This document shows positions 45,617 through 54,644 of a DNA stretch of 64,000 nucleotides, one piece after another. A model generated the notes under the pieces. That model did not search any database and was not told where the DNA came from. It saw only the letters and a list, made by a program, of their open reading frames with translations. The stretch is taken from positions 62,001 to 126,000 of the forward strand of contig JBKGVF010000024.1 in NCBI GenBank assembly GCA_046462535.1, given 5' to 3'. Position 1 is the stretch's first letter; every line of letters starts with the position of its first letter. The DNA comes from JAAZCI01 sp046462535. GTDB lineage: Bacteria > Pseudomonadota > Gammaproteobacteria > Cardiobacteriales > Wohlfahrtiimonadaceae. The position numbers and the translations under genes are program-made.

Positions 45617-45676
45617 ATGGATAACAGTATTGTCTTAAATAATAATTGAATATCTACTCCTTAAGTTCAGTAGATA
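45617..45676 (+). promoter_or_regulatory. Candidate ilvB leader: mini-ORF with Ile-Val-Leu and a hairpin
   Basis: A 10-codon ORF (45617-45649) reads M-D-N-S-I-V-L-N-N-N-stop, with one codon each of Ile, Val and Leu in a row. It is directly followed by an 8-bp perfect hairpin, TATCTACT (45651-45658) with AGTAGATA (45669-45676), which ends next to the ilvB ribosome binding site (GAGG at 45679). That could be a small translation-attenuation device. The ORF has no evident ribosome binding site and no T-run follows the hairpin, so this is tentative. Confidence 0.3.
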
Positions 45677-45688
45677 AGTGAGGATCTT

Positions 45689-47428
45689 GTGAAATTAAAT
45701 GGTGCAGAAATAATCATTCAATCCTTAATGAAGGAGAATGTTGAGTGTATCTTTGGCTATCCTGGTGGAGCGGTACTTCCCCTCTACGATGAGATTTATA
45801 AGCAGGATGTCATTAAACATGTACTCGTACGGCACGAACAAGCTGCAACTCATGCTGCGGATGGCTATGCTCGTGTAACCGGAAAGCCGGGAGTCGTTCT
45901 GGTCACATCTGGCCCAGGGCTAACTAATGCCGTCACCGGAATTGCAACAGCACATATGGATTCGATCCCTCTAATCGTCCTCTCAGGTCAGGTTGCAACC
46001 AGCCTTATTGGAAATGATGCTTTCCAAGAGGTTGATACTGTGGGAATTACCCTACCATGTGTAAAGCATAACTTTTTAGTTCAGAATGTTGAAGATCTTG
46101 CCGATACTATTAAAAAGGCATTCTATATCGCCACAACTGGCCGCCCTGGCCCCGTGGTTATCGACCTTCCTAAGGATGTAACCGTTCAAACAACCAAGTT
46201 CGCTTACCCTGAAACGATCTCAATGCGCTCATATAATCCCACCGTTAAGGGGCACTCAGGGCAGATTAAAAAAGCATACAATCTACTAATGCGTGCAAAA
46301 CGCCCCATGGTCTATACTGGTGGCGGTATCGTTATTGGTAATGCTCATGAAGAGCTTCGCTCATTTGTTCGTGACTTAAATTTACCTATTACAAGTACAC
46401 TTATGGGATTAGGTGCCTACCCTGGAACTGATCAGCAATTTCTAGGCATGCTAGGGATGCATGGGACCTATGAATCAAATATGGCGATGCACCACTGTGA
46501 TGTTCTACTCGCTATTGGTGCCCGATTTGATGATCGAATTACCGGTACGCTAGAGCACTTCTGCCCCCATGCAAAAATTATCCATGTGGATGTTGATCCC
46601 TCTAGTATTGCTAAAAATGTTGATGTTGATCTCCCCATCGTAGGTGAGGCTAAATCTGTTTTAGCAGAGTTAAATGAGATTCATCGTACGGAGCAGAAGA
46701 GCCTTAATAGCGAACACTTAAATAAGTGGTGGCAGCAGATCGACAAGTGGCGTGAGATGGATTCACTGCAGTATCAATATAGTGATGAAGTGATCAAGCC
46801 CCAATTTGTGATTCAGAAACTTTTTGAAGTTACTAAAGGGAGAGCGATAGTCACCTCCGATGTTGGACAACACCAAATGTGGGCAGCACAGTACTACCCC
46901 TTTGATGAGCCGCGCCAATGGTTAAACTCAGGTGGACTCGGAACGATGGGCTTTGGTTTGCCAGCAGCAATGGGTGCTAAACTCGCTGCACCCGATCGTG
47001 ACGTTGCCTGTGTTACCGGAGATGGCAGCATCCAGATGATGCTCCAAGAGCTCTCAACAATGTTGCAGTACCACTCTCCGGTTAAGATTATTAACCTAAA
47101 CAATGGTTATTTGGGGATGGTGCGACAGTGGCAGGAGTTCTTCTTTGATAAACGCTACTGTATGAGCTATTTTGACTCTCTACCTGACTTTATTAAACTG
47201 GCTGAAGCGTATGGACACTCAGGGGTTCAAATTAAGAAGCCAAGCGATGTTGAGCCCGCACTCATTGAGGCGTTTAAGCAGAAAGATAAGACCATCTTTA
47301 TGGACTTTATTACCGACCCTGCAGAGAATGTCTATCCCATGATTCCCGCCGGGAAAGGTCACCATGAGATGATTTTAGCGGGCGATAAGATGGTTAACAC
47401 CTCGAAAGATGGTTTAAGTCAGGTATAA
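45689..47428 (+). CDS. ilvB: Acetolactate synthase, catalytic subunit
   Basis: A 579-aa ThDP enzyme that makes acetolactate or acetohydroxybutyrate, the first common step of valine, leucine and isoleucine synthesis. FGYPGGAVLPLYDE and LVRHEQAATHAADGYAR carry the catalytic Glu region; TSDVGQHQMWAAQYY and VTGDGSIQMMLQELSTM with INLNNGYLGMV form the ThDP/Mg site. The start is GTG at 45689 with GAGG 5 nt upstream. It could equally be named ilvI. The regulatory subunit starts 11 bases after its stop. Confidence 0.96.
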   Translation: MKLNGAEIIIQSLMKENVECIFGYPGGAVLPLYDEIYKQDVIKHVLVRHEQAATHAADGYARVTGKPGVVLVTSGPGLTNAVTGIATAHMDSIPLIVLSGQVATSLIGNDAFQEVDTVGITLPCVKHNFLVQNVEDLADTIKKAFYIATTGRPGPVVIDLPKDVTVQTTKFAYPETISMRSYNPTVKGHSGQIKKAYNLLMRAKRPMVYTGGGIVIGNAHEELRSFVRDLNLPITSTLMGLGAYPGTDQQFLGMLGMHGTYESNMAMHHCDVLLAIGARFDDRITGTLEHFCPHAKIIHVDVDPSSIAKNVDVDLPIVGEAKSVLAELNEIHRTEQKSLNSEHLNKWWQQIDKWREMDSLQYQYSDEVIKPQFVIQKLFEVTKGRAIVTSDVGQHQMWAAQYYPFDEPRQWLNSGGLGTMGFGLPAAMGAKLAAPDRDVACVTGDGSIQMMLQELSTMLQYHSPVKIINLNNGYLGMVRQWQEFFFDKRYCMSYFDSLPDFIKLAEAYGHSGVQIKKPSDVEPALIEAFKQKDKTIFMDFITDPAENVYPMIPAGKGHHEMILAGDKMVNTSKDGLSQV

Positions 47429-47439
47429 GGAGTCAATAA

Positions 47440-47946
47440 ATGAATCAGAACAATAGACATATCATCTCAATTCTCATGGAAAATGAGGCGGGAGCACTCT
47501 CAAAGGTTGTGAACCTCTTCTCGGCACGGGGGTATAATATTGAGTCTCTTGCCGTCGCTCCTACTGACGATGAGTCGCTCTCACGTTTAACATTAGTCAC
47601 AACAGCAAATAGTAAAGTGGTTGAACAGATAGTAAAACAACTACATAAGTTAATTGATGTTGTAAAACTTACTGACTTAACAGAAGGTGCCCACATTGAG
47701 CGTGAAATGATGCTCGTAAAAGTTAATGCAGCGTCAGAACGTGCTCGTGCAGAAGTATTTCGCTTAAATGAGATCTTTCGTGGTAGGATTCTAGATACGA
47801 CAAATAGCTCCTACACTATCGAAATGATCGGCACCTGTGATAAACTCAATGCGTTTATCAGCGCAGCTGAGGATCTCGGTGTTATTGAGCTTGTACGCTC
47901 AGGCGCGATAGGATTGGCTCGAGGCTCAAAAGGTCTGACCCTATAA
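47440..47946 (+). CDS. ilvN: Acetolactate synthase, regulatory subunit
   Basis: A 168-aa protein with an N-terminal ACT domain (HIISILMENEAGALSKVVNLFSARGYNIESLAV, residues about 6-38 and on) and a C-terminal domain typical of the 160-aa IlvH/IlvN class. It binds valine and controls the catalytic subunit. GGAG lies 8 nt before the ATG. The final codons (47922-47936) are duplicated exactly 30 bases downstream, in the intergenic region. Confidence 0.96.
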   Translation: MNQNNRHIISILMENEAGALSKVVNLFSARGYNIESLAVAPTDDESLSRLTLVTTANSKVVEQIVKQLHKLIDVVKLTDLTEGAHIEREMMLVKVNAASERARAEVFRLNEIFRGRILDTTNSSYTIEMIGTCDKLNAFISAAEDLGVIELVRSGAIGLARGSKGLTL

Positions 47947-47966
47947 TTATAAGGCTCAAAAGGTCT
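47922..47966 (+). repeat. 15-base direct repeat at the ilvN 3' end
   Basis: AGGCTCAAAAGGTCT occurs at 47922-47936 inside ilvN and again at 47952-47966 after its stop, exactly 30 bases apart. The flanks do not match. It looks like a short local duplication. Confidence 0.8.
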
Positions 47967-48022
47967 ACAGAAGAAGCAATATTAATTAACGATTATAGAA
48001 AGAAGAGAAAGGAATAATTTAA

Positions 48023-49039
48023 ATGAAGGTTTATTACGATAAAGATGCTGATATCTCCTTAATTAAAGATACAACTGTAGCGATTATTGGCTATGGTTCT
48101 CAGGGTCATGCTCATGCTCAAAACCTTAAAGACTCAGGCGTCAACGTTATTGTTGGTCTGCGTAAAGAGGGCGCATCATGGGAGAAGGCCGTCAATGCTG
48201 GTCATAATGTTAAAGAGATTGCTGATGCAACCAAAGAGGCGGATTTAGTGATGCTCCTCCTCCCCGATGAGACTCAGCCTAGTATTTATAAAGATGCTAT
48301 TGAGCCTAATATTAAAGAAGGTGCTACCCTAGCATTTGCTCATGGCTTTAATATTCACTACAACCAGATCGTACCTCGTGCAGATCTTGACGTTGTGATG
48401 GTTGCACCTAAGGGGCCTGGCCATACGGTTCGTTCGGAGTATGTAAAAGGGGGAGGTGTTCCTACCCTAATTGCCATCTATCAAGATAAATCAGGGAAAG
48501 CACGCGATATCGCTCTCTCTTACGCATCTGCAAATGGGGGTGGAAAGGCTGGTATTATTGAGACTACTTTTGCTGAAGAGACAGAGACTGATCTCTTTGG
48601 TGAGCAAGCGGTACTCTGTGGTGGTGCTGTAGAGCTGGTCAAAGCAGGTTTTGAAGTATTAACCGAGGCAGGATATGCTCCTGAGATGGCCTACTTTGAG
48701 TGCTTACATGAATTAAAGCTTATTGTAGATCTTATGTATGAGGGTGGTATCGCTAATATGAACTACTCCATCTCTAATAATGCTGAATATGGTGAGTATG
48801 TTACCGGTAAAGAGATCATTACCGAAGAGACTAAAGAGGCAATGAGAAAAGCGCTCACACGGATTCAAACGGGCGAGTACGCTAAAATGTTTATCCAAGA
48901 AGGAAATACAAACTATCCCTCAATGACTGCTCGTAGACGTCTCACCGCAGAGCACCCGATTGAGAAAACAGGCGAAAAACTACGTGCGATGATGCCGTGG
49001 ATTACAGAGAATAGTCTCGTAGACCAATCAAAAAACTAA
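48023..49039 (+). CDS. ilvC: Ketol-acid reductoisomerase (class I)
   Basis: A 338-aa NADPH enzyme that rearranges and reduces acetolactate to dihydroxyisovalerate. AIIGYGSQGHAHAQNLKDSG is the dinucleotide site. MVAPKGPGHTVRSEY, DLFGEQAVLCGG and the C-terminal ECLHELKLIVDLMYEGG carry the magnesium-binding Asp and Glu. The length marks the short class I form, unlike the about 490-aa E. coli class II enzyme. AAGGA precedes the ATG. It completes an ilvBNC cluster and ends at a strong terminator. Confidence 0.97.
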   Translation: MKVYYDKDADISLIKDTTVAIIGYGSQGHAHAQNLKDSGVNVIVGLRKEGASWEKAVNAGHNVKEIADATKEADLVMLLLPDETQPSIYKDAIEPNIKEGATLAFAHGFNIHYNQIVPRADLDVVMVAPKGPGHTVRSEYVKGGGVPTLIAIYQDKSGKARDIALSYASANGGGKAGIIETTFAEETETDLFGEQAVLCGGAVELVKAGFEVLTEAGYAPEMAYFECLHELKLIVDLMYEGGIANMNYSISNNAEYGEYVTGKEIITEETKEAMRKALTRIQTGEYAKMFIQEGNTNYPSMTARRRLTAEHPIEKTGEKLRAMMPWITENSLVDQSKN

Positions 49040-49080
49040 ATTAGATAATCATATTTAGTCATCGTCACAATTTAAGTTTA

Positions 49081-49120
49081 AAATGCCTTAATGAGAACTC
49101 TCTTTAGGGCATTTTTATTT
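49081..49120 (+). terminator. Terminator of ilvC
   Basis: AAATGCCTTAA (49081-49091) pairs with TTAGGGCATTT (49104-49114), with one G-T wobble, and is followed by TTATTTT. It lies 42 bases past the ilvC stop. Confidence 0.88.
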
Positions 49121-49148
49121 TATACAGGATATATAGGAATTAGATATT

Positions 49149-50510
49149 ATGAGTCAATCTTGGAGTCCAAGTAGCTGGAGAAACTTTGAAGCAAAGCAGC
49201 TACCAAAATATGATGATCAAGAGGCCTTAGCAGAAGTAGAAGCTCGGTTACGTAAATCTCCCCCACTTGTTTTTGCCGGTGAGGCTCGCTCCTTAAAAGC
49301 ACAACTAGCAGATGCTGTTAACGGAAAAGCCTTTCTTTTACAGGGGGGTGATTGTGCTGAAAGCTTTGATCAATTTAGCTCAAACAATATACGTGACACA
49401 TTCCGAGTCCTATTACAGATGGCTGTTACTTTAACCTTTGGTGCGAAAAGTCCTGTTATTAAGGTGGGGAGAATGGCTGGTCAGTTTGCTAAGCCTCGCT
49501 CATCAGACACAGAGACCGTTGGTGATGTGACACTCCCAAGTTATCGAGGTGATATTATCAATGGGATCGAATTTACTGCTGAAGCTCGTAAGCCTGACCC
49601 TGAAAGAATGTGGCGTGCTTATGCGCAATCAGGCCTAACTCTTAACCTTCTGCGTGCATTTGCTCGTGGTGGCTATGCAGATCTTCACCATGTTCAGCGC
49701 TGGAATATGGATTTTGTCGGAGAGACCCCACACGCTGAAAAGTATCATGATTTAGCCTCCCGCATCCAAGATGCTCTTCAATTTATGGAAGCCTGCGGCG
49801 TTGACTCGAAGACCTCTCCTACCGTTAATGAGACTCAATTCTACACCTCACATGAGATGCTCCTCTTAGGTTATGAGGAGGCAATGACACGCGTAGACTC
49901 CACTAGCGGAGATTGGTATAACACTTCAGCTCACCTCTTATGGATTGGTGAACGCACACGTCAACTTGATGGAGCACATGTCGAATATGCTAAAGGCATT
50001 TCAAATCCCATCGGAGTAAAAATAAGCCAAAATACTACTGATGATGAGCTGATCCGTCTTATTGATGCATTAAACCCTGAGAATGAAGCAGGACGTTTGA
50101 CGCTGATTACGCGAATGGGTGCGGATAATCTAGCGGAACATTTACCAAGAATGTTACGTCGAGTAAAATCGGAAGGACGCAATGTTGTATGGTGTAGTGA
50201 TCCTATGCATGGGAATACTATCACCGAGAATGGTTATAAAACCCGCCCCTTCGATCGAATTCTCTTAGAAGTTAATAACTTTTTTGATGCTCATAATGCG
50301 GAGGGAACCTATGCAGGTGGTGTCCACTTCGAAATGACGGGGACCGATGTAACAGAGTGTCTCGGTGGAGGGCAAAATATCACCTCTCAAGATCTAGAGA
50401 GCCGCTACCATACCCATTGCGACCCTCGCCTAAATGCTCAACAAAGTTTGGAGCTTGCTTTCTTAATTGCTGAAAAGCTCAAAGATCATAGAGCAAAAGT
50501 TAGCATATAA
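49149..50510 (+). CDS. aroG: Class II 3-deoxy-7-phosphoheptulonate synthase
   Basis: A 453-aa plant/actinobacterial-type DAHP synthase, the entry enzyme of the shikimate pathway. SWSPSSWR at the N-terminus, LLQGGDCAESF, KVGRMAGQFAKPRS, SAHLLWIGERTRQLDGAH, VWCSDPMHGNT and GGVHFEMTGTDVTECLGG are family signatures, including the metal-binding Cys, His and Glu. It is unrelated in sequence to E. coli AroF/G/H. It stands alone between two terminators. The symbol follows common use for the reaction; some databases would leave it as aroA(II). Confidence 0.95.
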   Translation: MSQSWSPSSWRNFEAKQLPKYDDQEALAEVEARLRKSPPLVFAGEARSLKAQLADAVNGKAFLLQGGDCAESFDQFSSNNIRDTFRVLLQMAVTLTFGAKSPVIKVGRMAGQFAKPRSSDTETVGDVTLPSYRGDIINGIEFTAEARKPDPERMWRAYAQSGLTLNLLRAFARGGYADLHHVQRWNMDFVGETPHAEKYHDLASRIQDALQFMEACGVDSKTSPTVNETQFYTSHEMLLLGYEEAMTRVDSTSGDWYNTSAHLLWIGERTRQLDGAHVEYAKGISNPIGVKISQNTTDDELIRLIDALNPENEAGRLTLITRMGADNLAEHLPRMLRRVKSEGRNVVWCSDPMHGNTITENGYKTRPFDRILLEVNNFFDAHNAEGTYAGGVHFEMTGTDVTECLGGGQNITSQDLESRYHTHCDPRLNAQQSLELAFLIAEKLKDHRAKVSI

Positions 50511-50523
50511 GGTATAATAGGGA

Positions 50524-50578
50524 GCTGTTCCTCACCCCCTATCTCTTCGATAGATTAGGTGTTGGAACAGCATTTTTA
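50524..50578 (+). terminator. Structured terminator of the DAHP synthase gene
   Basis: GCTGTTCC (50524-50531) pairs with GGAACAGC (50564-50571). CACC/GGTG and CTATC/GATAG extend the stem inside, giving a long branched hairpin. ATTTTTATTT follows. It lies 14 bases past the stop and 30 bases before accA. Confidence 0.85.
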
Positions 50579-50607
50579 TTTGTGGATATCGATTGAGGAG
50601 TCATACC

Positions 50608-51561
50608 TTGAATACCAACTATCTCGATTTTGAAGAGCCTATCTCAGAATTAGATGCCAAAATCAATGAATTAATCAACTGGGATGAGGGGGAAGATCTC
50701 TCATCGGCGATAGAAGCACTCCAAGCAAAGAAGGATGCTAAAATTGATGCAATCTTCTCTAAATTAGACTCTTGGCAGATAGCTCAACTAGCCCGTCACC
50801 CACTACGCCCTTACACCTTAGACTATATCGAGCATATGTTTGAAGATTTTCAAGAGCTCCACGGGGATCGCGCCTATGCTGACGATCGAGCCATTGTTGG
50901 TGGTCTAGCACGCCTCGATGATCGCCCTGTTATGGTTATTGGACATCAGAAAGGGCGCAACACAAAAGAGAAGATCAAGCGAAACTTTGGAATGCCACGA
51001 CCTGAGGGCTATCGTAAAGCACTCCGTTTAATGAAGATGGCTGAGCGCTTTAATCTACCAATCATTACCTTTATCGATACCCCTGGAGCCTATCCTGGTA
51101 TCGGTGCTGAAGAGCGAGGACAGAGCGAAGCTATTGCTCGAAACCTACTGGAGATGAGTCAGATATCAGTTCCTATCATTGCCACTGTTGTAGGTGAAGG
51201 GGGATCCGGTGGTGCGTTAGCGATCGGAGTTGGCGACCGTGTCTTAATGCTACAGTACTCAATCTACTCTGTAATCTCTCCTGAAGGCTGTGCCTCCATA
51301 TTATGGAAAAGTGCAGATAAATCGAAAGAGGCTGCTGAAGCGATGGGCATTACCTCTGATAAAAATAGAGAGCTCGGTTTAATTGATCGTGTAATCGAAG
51401 AGCCCAAAGGGGGCGCCCACAGAGATTATCAAGAGATGGCAGCAACATTAAAGTCCGAAATATTGTCATTCTTAACAGAGCTAGATCAACTCAGTAAAGA
51501 TGAGCTGATTGCTGCCCGTTATGATAAGTTAATGAAGTTTGGCACATTTAGTCAAAAGTAA
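50608..51561 (+). CDS. accA: Acetyl-CoA carboxylase carboxyltransferase subunit alpha
   Basis: A 317-aa protein that with AccD transfers carboxyl from biotin to acetyl-CoA, starting fatty acid synthesis. NYLDFEEPISELDAKINEL matches the AccA N-terminus; LHGDRAYADD, GHQKGRNTKEKIKRNFGMP, FIDTPGAYPGIGAEERGQ and VVGEGGSGGALAIGVGD follow. The start is TTG at 50608: GAGGAG lies 7 nt upstream and the resulting N-terminus aligns with E. coli AccA. An upstream TTG at 50593 lies inside that site. First of five closely spaced genes. Confidence 0.96.
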   Translation: MNTNYLDFEEPISELDAKINELINWDEGEDLSSAIEALQAKKDAKIDAIFSKLDSWQIAQLARHPLRPYTLDYIEHMFEDFQELHGDRAYADDRAIVGGLARLDDRPVMVIGHQKGRNTKEKIKRNFGMPRPEGYRKALRLMKMAERFNLPIITFIDTPGAYPGIGAEERGQSEAIARNLLEMSQISVPIIATVVGEGGSGGALAIGVGDRVLMLQYSIYSVISPEGCASILWKSADKSKEAAEAMGITSDKNRELGLIDRVIEEPKGGAHRDYQEMAATLKSEILSFLTELDQLSKDELIAARYDKLMKFGTFSQK

Positions 51562-51562
51562 A

Positions 51563-52444
51563 ATGAGCACATTAACCCACCTAATTGAGCGACTTGATCA
51601 GCTACTTTTGCGAATTGAGCCCCTACTCCCCCCACTCATTGAGCCTATCGATTTTACTCAATATTCAGCATTTCGATGGCGTGTCGCTAAACCTGGTAAT
51701 TTTGGTTACCTTGAAGCAATCGAAAATCCTGCAAGAATCTCATTTAATGAGATAAAATGCTTAGAGAAACAGGCGACTCTTATTCGACAAAATAGTGAGC
51801 AGTTCCTGCATGGTTATCCTGCCAATAACCTTCTCTTAACAGGCTCCCGTGGGACCGGTAAATCATCACTTGTAAAGGCCTGCTTACATCAATATGCTGA
51901 CCAGGGGCTGAAGATGATCGAGATTGATAGCGATCATCTCTCATACTTACCCGATATATTAGAACTTATTGCCCATGAGCCCTATCGATTTATTCTCTTT
52001 TGTGATGATCTCTCCTTTGAAGAGGGGGATGACTCATATAAATCGCTTAAAGCTCTGCTTGATGGCTCTTTAACGAGTCCATCAGAAAATATCCTTATCT
52101 ACGCAACCTCAAATAGACGACATCTGCTCCCAGAATATATGGAGGAGAATCGATCCTATACACGTCGTGGAGGTGAAATTCACGCAGCGGAAGCCGTAGA
52201 GGAGAAGATCTCCTTATCTGAGCGCTTTGGACTCTGGATCTCCTTTTATCCCTTTAGTCAACAGGAGTATTTAGAGATTGTTCGTAGTTGGCTCAATGAA
52301 TTAGCGGATGATATCCCTTATAATGAGCAAGTAGAGCAGAATGCGCTACAATTTAGCCTTCAACGTGGCTCACGTAGTGGCAGAGTTGCACAACAATTTA
52401 TTAGACACTATATTGGCTCTTACCGATTAGAGCAACAACAGTAG
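51563..52444 (+). CDS. DUF815 AAA+-type ATPase
   Basis: A protein of about 293 aa. LLTGSRGTGKSSLVKACL is Walker A (near residue 95), and RFILFCDDLSFEEGDDSYKSLK is the distinctive DUF815 Walker B region, followed by ILIYATSNRRHLLPEYM (sensor 1). DUF815 proteins are conserved P-loop ATPases with no established function. The ATG at 51563 begins one base after the accA stop, suggesting coupling. An alternative TTG at 51539 would overlap accA. Next gene 12 bases downstream. Confidence 0.9.
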   Translation: MSTLTHLIERLDQLLLRIEPLLPPLIEPIDFTQYSAFRWRVAKPGNFGYLEAIENPARISFNEIKCLEKQATLIRQNSEQFLHGYPANNLLLTGSRGTGKSSLVKACLHQYADQGLKMIEIDSDHLSYLPDILELIAHEPYRFILFCDDLSFEEGDDSYKSLKALLDGSLTSPSENILIYATSNRRHLLPEYMEENRSYTRRGGEIHAAEAVEEKISLSERFGLWISFYPFSQQEYLEIVRSWLNELADDIPYNEQVEQNALQFSLQRGSRSGRVAQQFIRHYIGSYRLEQQQ

Positions 52445-52456
52445 AAGGAAGAAAAG

Positions 52457-53476
52457 ATGTCCAGTTATATGGCCCAAGAGATTAGAGAAATTCCTAATGT
52501 CATCGAAAGCCAACGAGAAAAGAATATTCCTCAATTAATCGAGCTTGCCGAATATATACAAAAGCAAGATCCGGGGCATATTGTAACTCTAGGTCGTGGT
52601 AGCTCTTATAATGCATGTAACTATGCTAAGTATCTCTTTGAAGTTGGGGTTAATGTTCCTGTAACAGTATCGGCGCCTTCCCTAACCTCAATTTATGGTG
52701 AGAGCTTAAAGCTGCGGAATTCTCTACTCATGGTTACCTCACAATCTGGACAGAGCCCCGACCTTGTTCAGTTTGTTAAAAGTGCCAAAGCTGGAGGTAC
52801 AAAAGTGATAGGAATCATTAACGATGAAACCTCCCCTTTAGCAAAAGAGTGTGACTTTCTCTTTGGAATCACCGCAGGTGATGAGAAGAGCGTTGCTGCT
52901 ACAAAGAGTTTCGTAGGCAGCCTATCATTATTCGCCTCAATTCTTGCCACCTGGAAAGGGGATAATGATCTCGCAGATGCCATCGCCAATCTTCCTGATA
53001 TACTTGACCAAGCATTAGCGGTTGAATGGCCCTATCTAATCGATACTCTCTCCGAAACCAATGATATGTTTGCTATTGGGCGCGGTGTTGGATTAAGTGC
53101 AGCCTTAGAGTCTGCGCTTAAATTGAAAGAGACCTGCCAAATTCATGCGGAAGGGATCTCTGCTACAGAGATCTTCCATGGTTCAGTCTCACTCCTGAAA
53201 GAGAATTACCCCGTCTTGAGCTTTGTCTCTCATGATGCTTCTCGAGCCTCTATGTTAGAGATCAATAAGAAGCTAACCTCTTATGGTGCAAATGTTCTAA
53301 CAATCGATACAAAGGGGAACGATAGCAATATCTTAGGTGTGCCTAAAACTCATGAGTTACTACAACCTTTAGTGCAGATTACCGCCTACTACAAAATCAT
53401 TGAACAGCTCTCTATCCACCGAGGATGTAATCCTGATGTACCTCCAAATCTAAAGAAAGTTACAGAAACCATCTAA
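52457..53476 (+). CDS. nagB-II: SIS-domain glucosamine-6-phosphate deaminase (NagB-II type)
   Basis: A 339-aa protein with two SIS domains and no glutaminase domain. SSYMAQEIREIP at the N-terminus, TLGRGSSYNACNYAKYLFE, MVTSQSGQSPDLVQFVK and AIGRGVGLSAALESALKLKET match the GlmS-isomerase-like proteins that replace classical NagB in Shewanella-type N-acetylglucosamine pathways. It should convert GlcN-6-P to fructose-6-P and ammonia. nagA 28 bases downstream strongly supports this. AGAAGGAAG precedes the ATG. Confidence 0.88.
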   Translation: MSSYMAQEIREIPNVIESQREKNIPQLIELAEYIQKQDPGHIVTLGRGSSYNACNYAKYLFEVGVNVPVTVSAPSLTSIYGESLKLRNSLLMVTSQSGQSPDLVQFVKSAKAGGTKVIGIINDETSPLAKECDFLFGITAGDEKSVAATKSFVGSLSLFASILATWKGDNDLADAIANLPDILDQALAVEWPYLIDTLSETNDMFAIGRGVGLSAALESALKLKETCQIHAEGISATEIFHGSVSLLKENYPVLSFVSHDASRASMLEINKKLTSYGANVLTIDTKGNDSNILGVPKTHELLQPLVQITAYYKIIEQLSIHRGCNPDVPPNLKKVTETI

Positions 53477-53504
53477 CTGGTTAACTCTCTAATCTATAAC
53501 GTCA

Positions 53505-54644
53505 ATGGAAAGCTATACCCTCTTTACACACCACCTATTCGATGGTGTGGAGTATCAGGAAGATGTTCTTATATCGGTATCTAAAGGCTCTATTGATAGA
53601 GTCGATCCTAATAAGCCTGAGTATCAGGTAAAGGCTGATTTTGTTATATCAGATCAGTTACTGATACCAGGCTTTATCGATCTTCAGGTCAATGGTGGTG
53701 GAGGTGTTCTCTTTAACAATACTCCTACCCTATCAGGATTAAAGCAGATTCTAGATGCACATCAAGCTCTTGGCACTCATGCTATTATGCCAACATTAAT
53801 CACTGCAGATGATACCACCACAAAAAAGGCCCTCTTTGCTGTAAGAGATGCAATCTCTACTGGTATGGATGGCATCTTAGGCATACATCTTGAGGGGCCC
53901 ATGCTGAACCCAAAGCGAAGAGGTATTCATAACGCTTCCCTCTTTCGCACACTCTCGCCTGAGATGTTAGAACTAATCACACAACACAACTTTGGCAAAG
54001 TGCTGATTACGATTGCGCCTGAGATGATCGATCCATCTCTTATTTTGGAATTAACTAATCATGGTTTTTATCTCTTCGCAGGACATACGGAAGCTACTCC
54101 TGAAGAGCTATCAGAAGCAATAGCATATGGACTACATGGCTTCACCCATATCTTTAATGCCATGCCACAGATGAGCTCAAGGGAACCAAAGGCAACAGGA
54201 TTTGCCCTCAGTGATACCATTAGTTATGCCACCATTATCAATGATGGGCTCCACATTGATCCTAGGATGGTACTTATCGCTAGCCGAGCAAAGGCAGAAG
54301 GCAAGCTTCTCTTTGTCTCAGACTCTATGGCATCCACAGGTAGTACGATCTCCTCCTTTACTCTTGATCAAAAGAACATCTATCTTAAGGAGGGGCGCTT
54401 AGTTGATGATAAAGAGACCTTAGCAGGAGCTCATCTCTCGTTATCTGATGCGGTATTTAATGGAATCGAAATAGGCATCCCAAAAGAGAAAGCGATTAAG
54501 ATGGCTTCCCGATATCCCGCTGAAGCCCTAAACCTTCAGGATCGTGGAAAAATCGCTACCCATTACAGAGCAAACTTTAATCTCTTAGACCTGAAAAGAA
54601 GAACGGTTACCCCATTCACTACTACAAGAGAGCGAGACTCATGA
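53505..54644 (+). CDS. nagA: N-acetylglucosamine-6-phosphate deacetylase
   Basis: A 379-aa amidohydrolase that removes acetate from GlcNAc-6-P. LLIPGFIDLQVNGGGGVLFN near residue 53, GIHLEGPMLNPKRRGIH with the metal-binding Glu near 130, LFAGHTEATPEELSEA and GFTHIFNAMPQM with the metal His residues, and FVSDSMASTG with the catalytic Asp are intact. It acts just before the NagB-II-type deaminase encoded upstream. Its stop overlaps the next start as ATGA. The ribosome binding site is weak. Confidence 0.95.
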   Translation: MESYTLFTHHLFDGVEYQEDVLISVSKGSIDRVDPNKPEYQVKADFVISDQLLIPGFIDLQVNGGGGVLFNNTPTLSGLKQILDAHQALGTHAIMPTLITADDTTTKKALFAVRDAISTGMDGILGIHLEGPMLNPKRRGIHNASLFRTLSPEMLELITQHNFGKVLITIAPEMIDPSLILELTNHGFYLFAGHTEATPEELSEAIAYGLHGFTHIFNAMPQMSSREPKATGFALSDTISYATIINDGLHIDPRMVLIASRAKAEGKLLFVSDSMASTGSTISSFTLDQKNIYLKEGRLVDDKETLAGAHLSLSDAVFNGIEIGIPKEKAIKMASRYPAEALNLQDRGKIATHYRANFNLLDLKRRTVTPFTTTRERDS

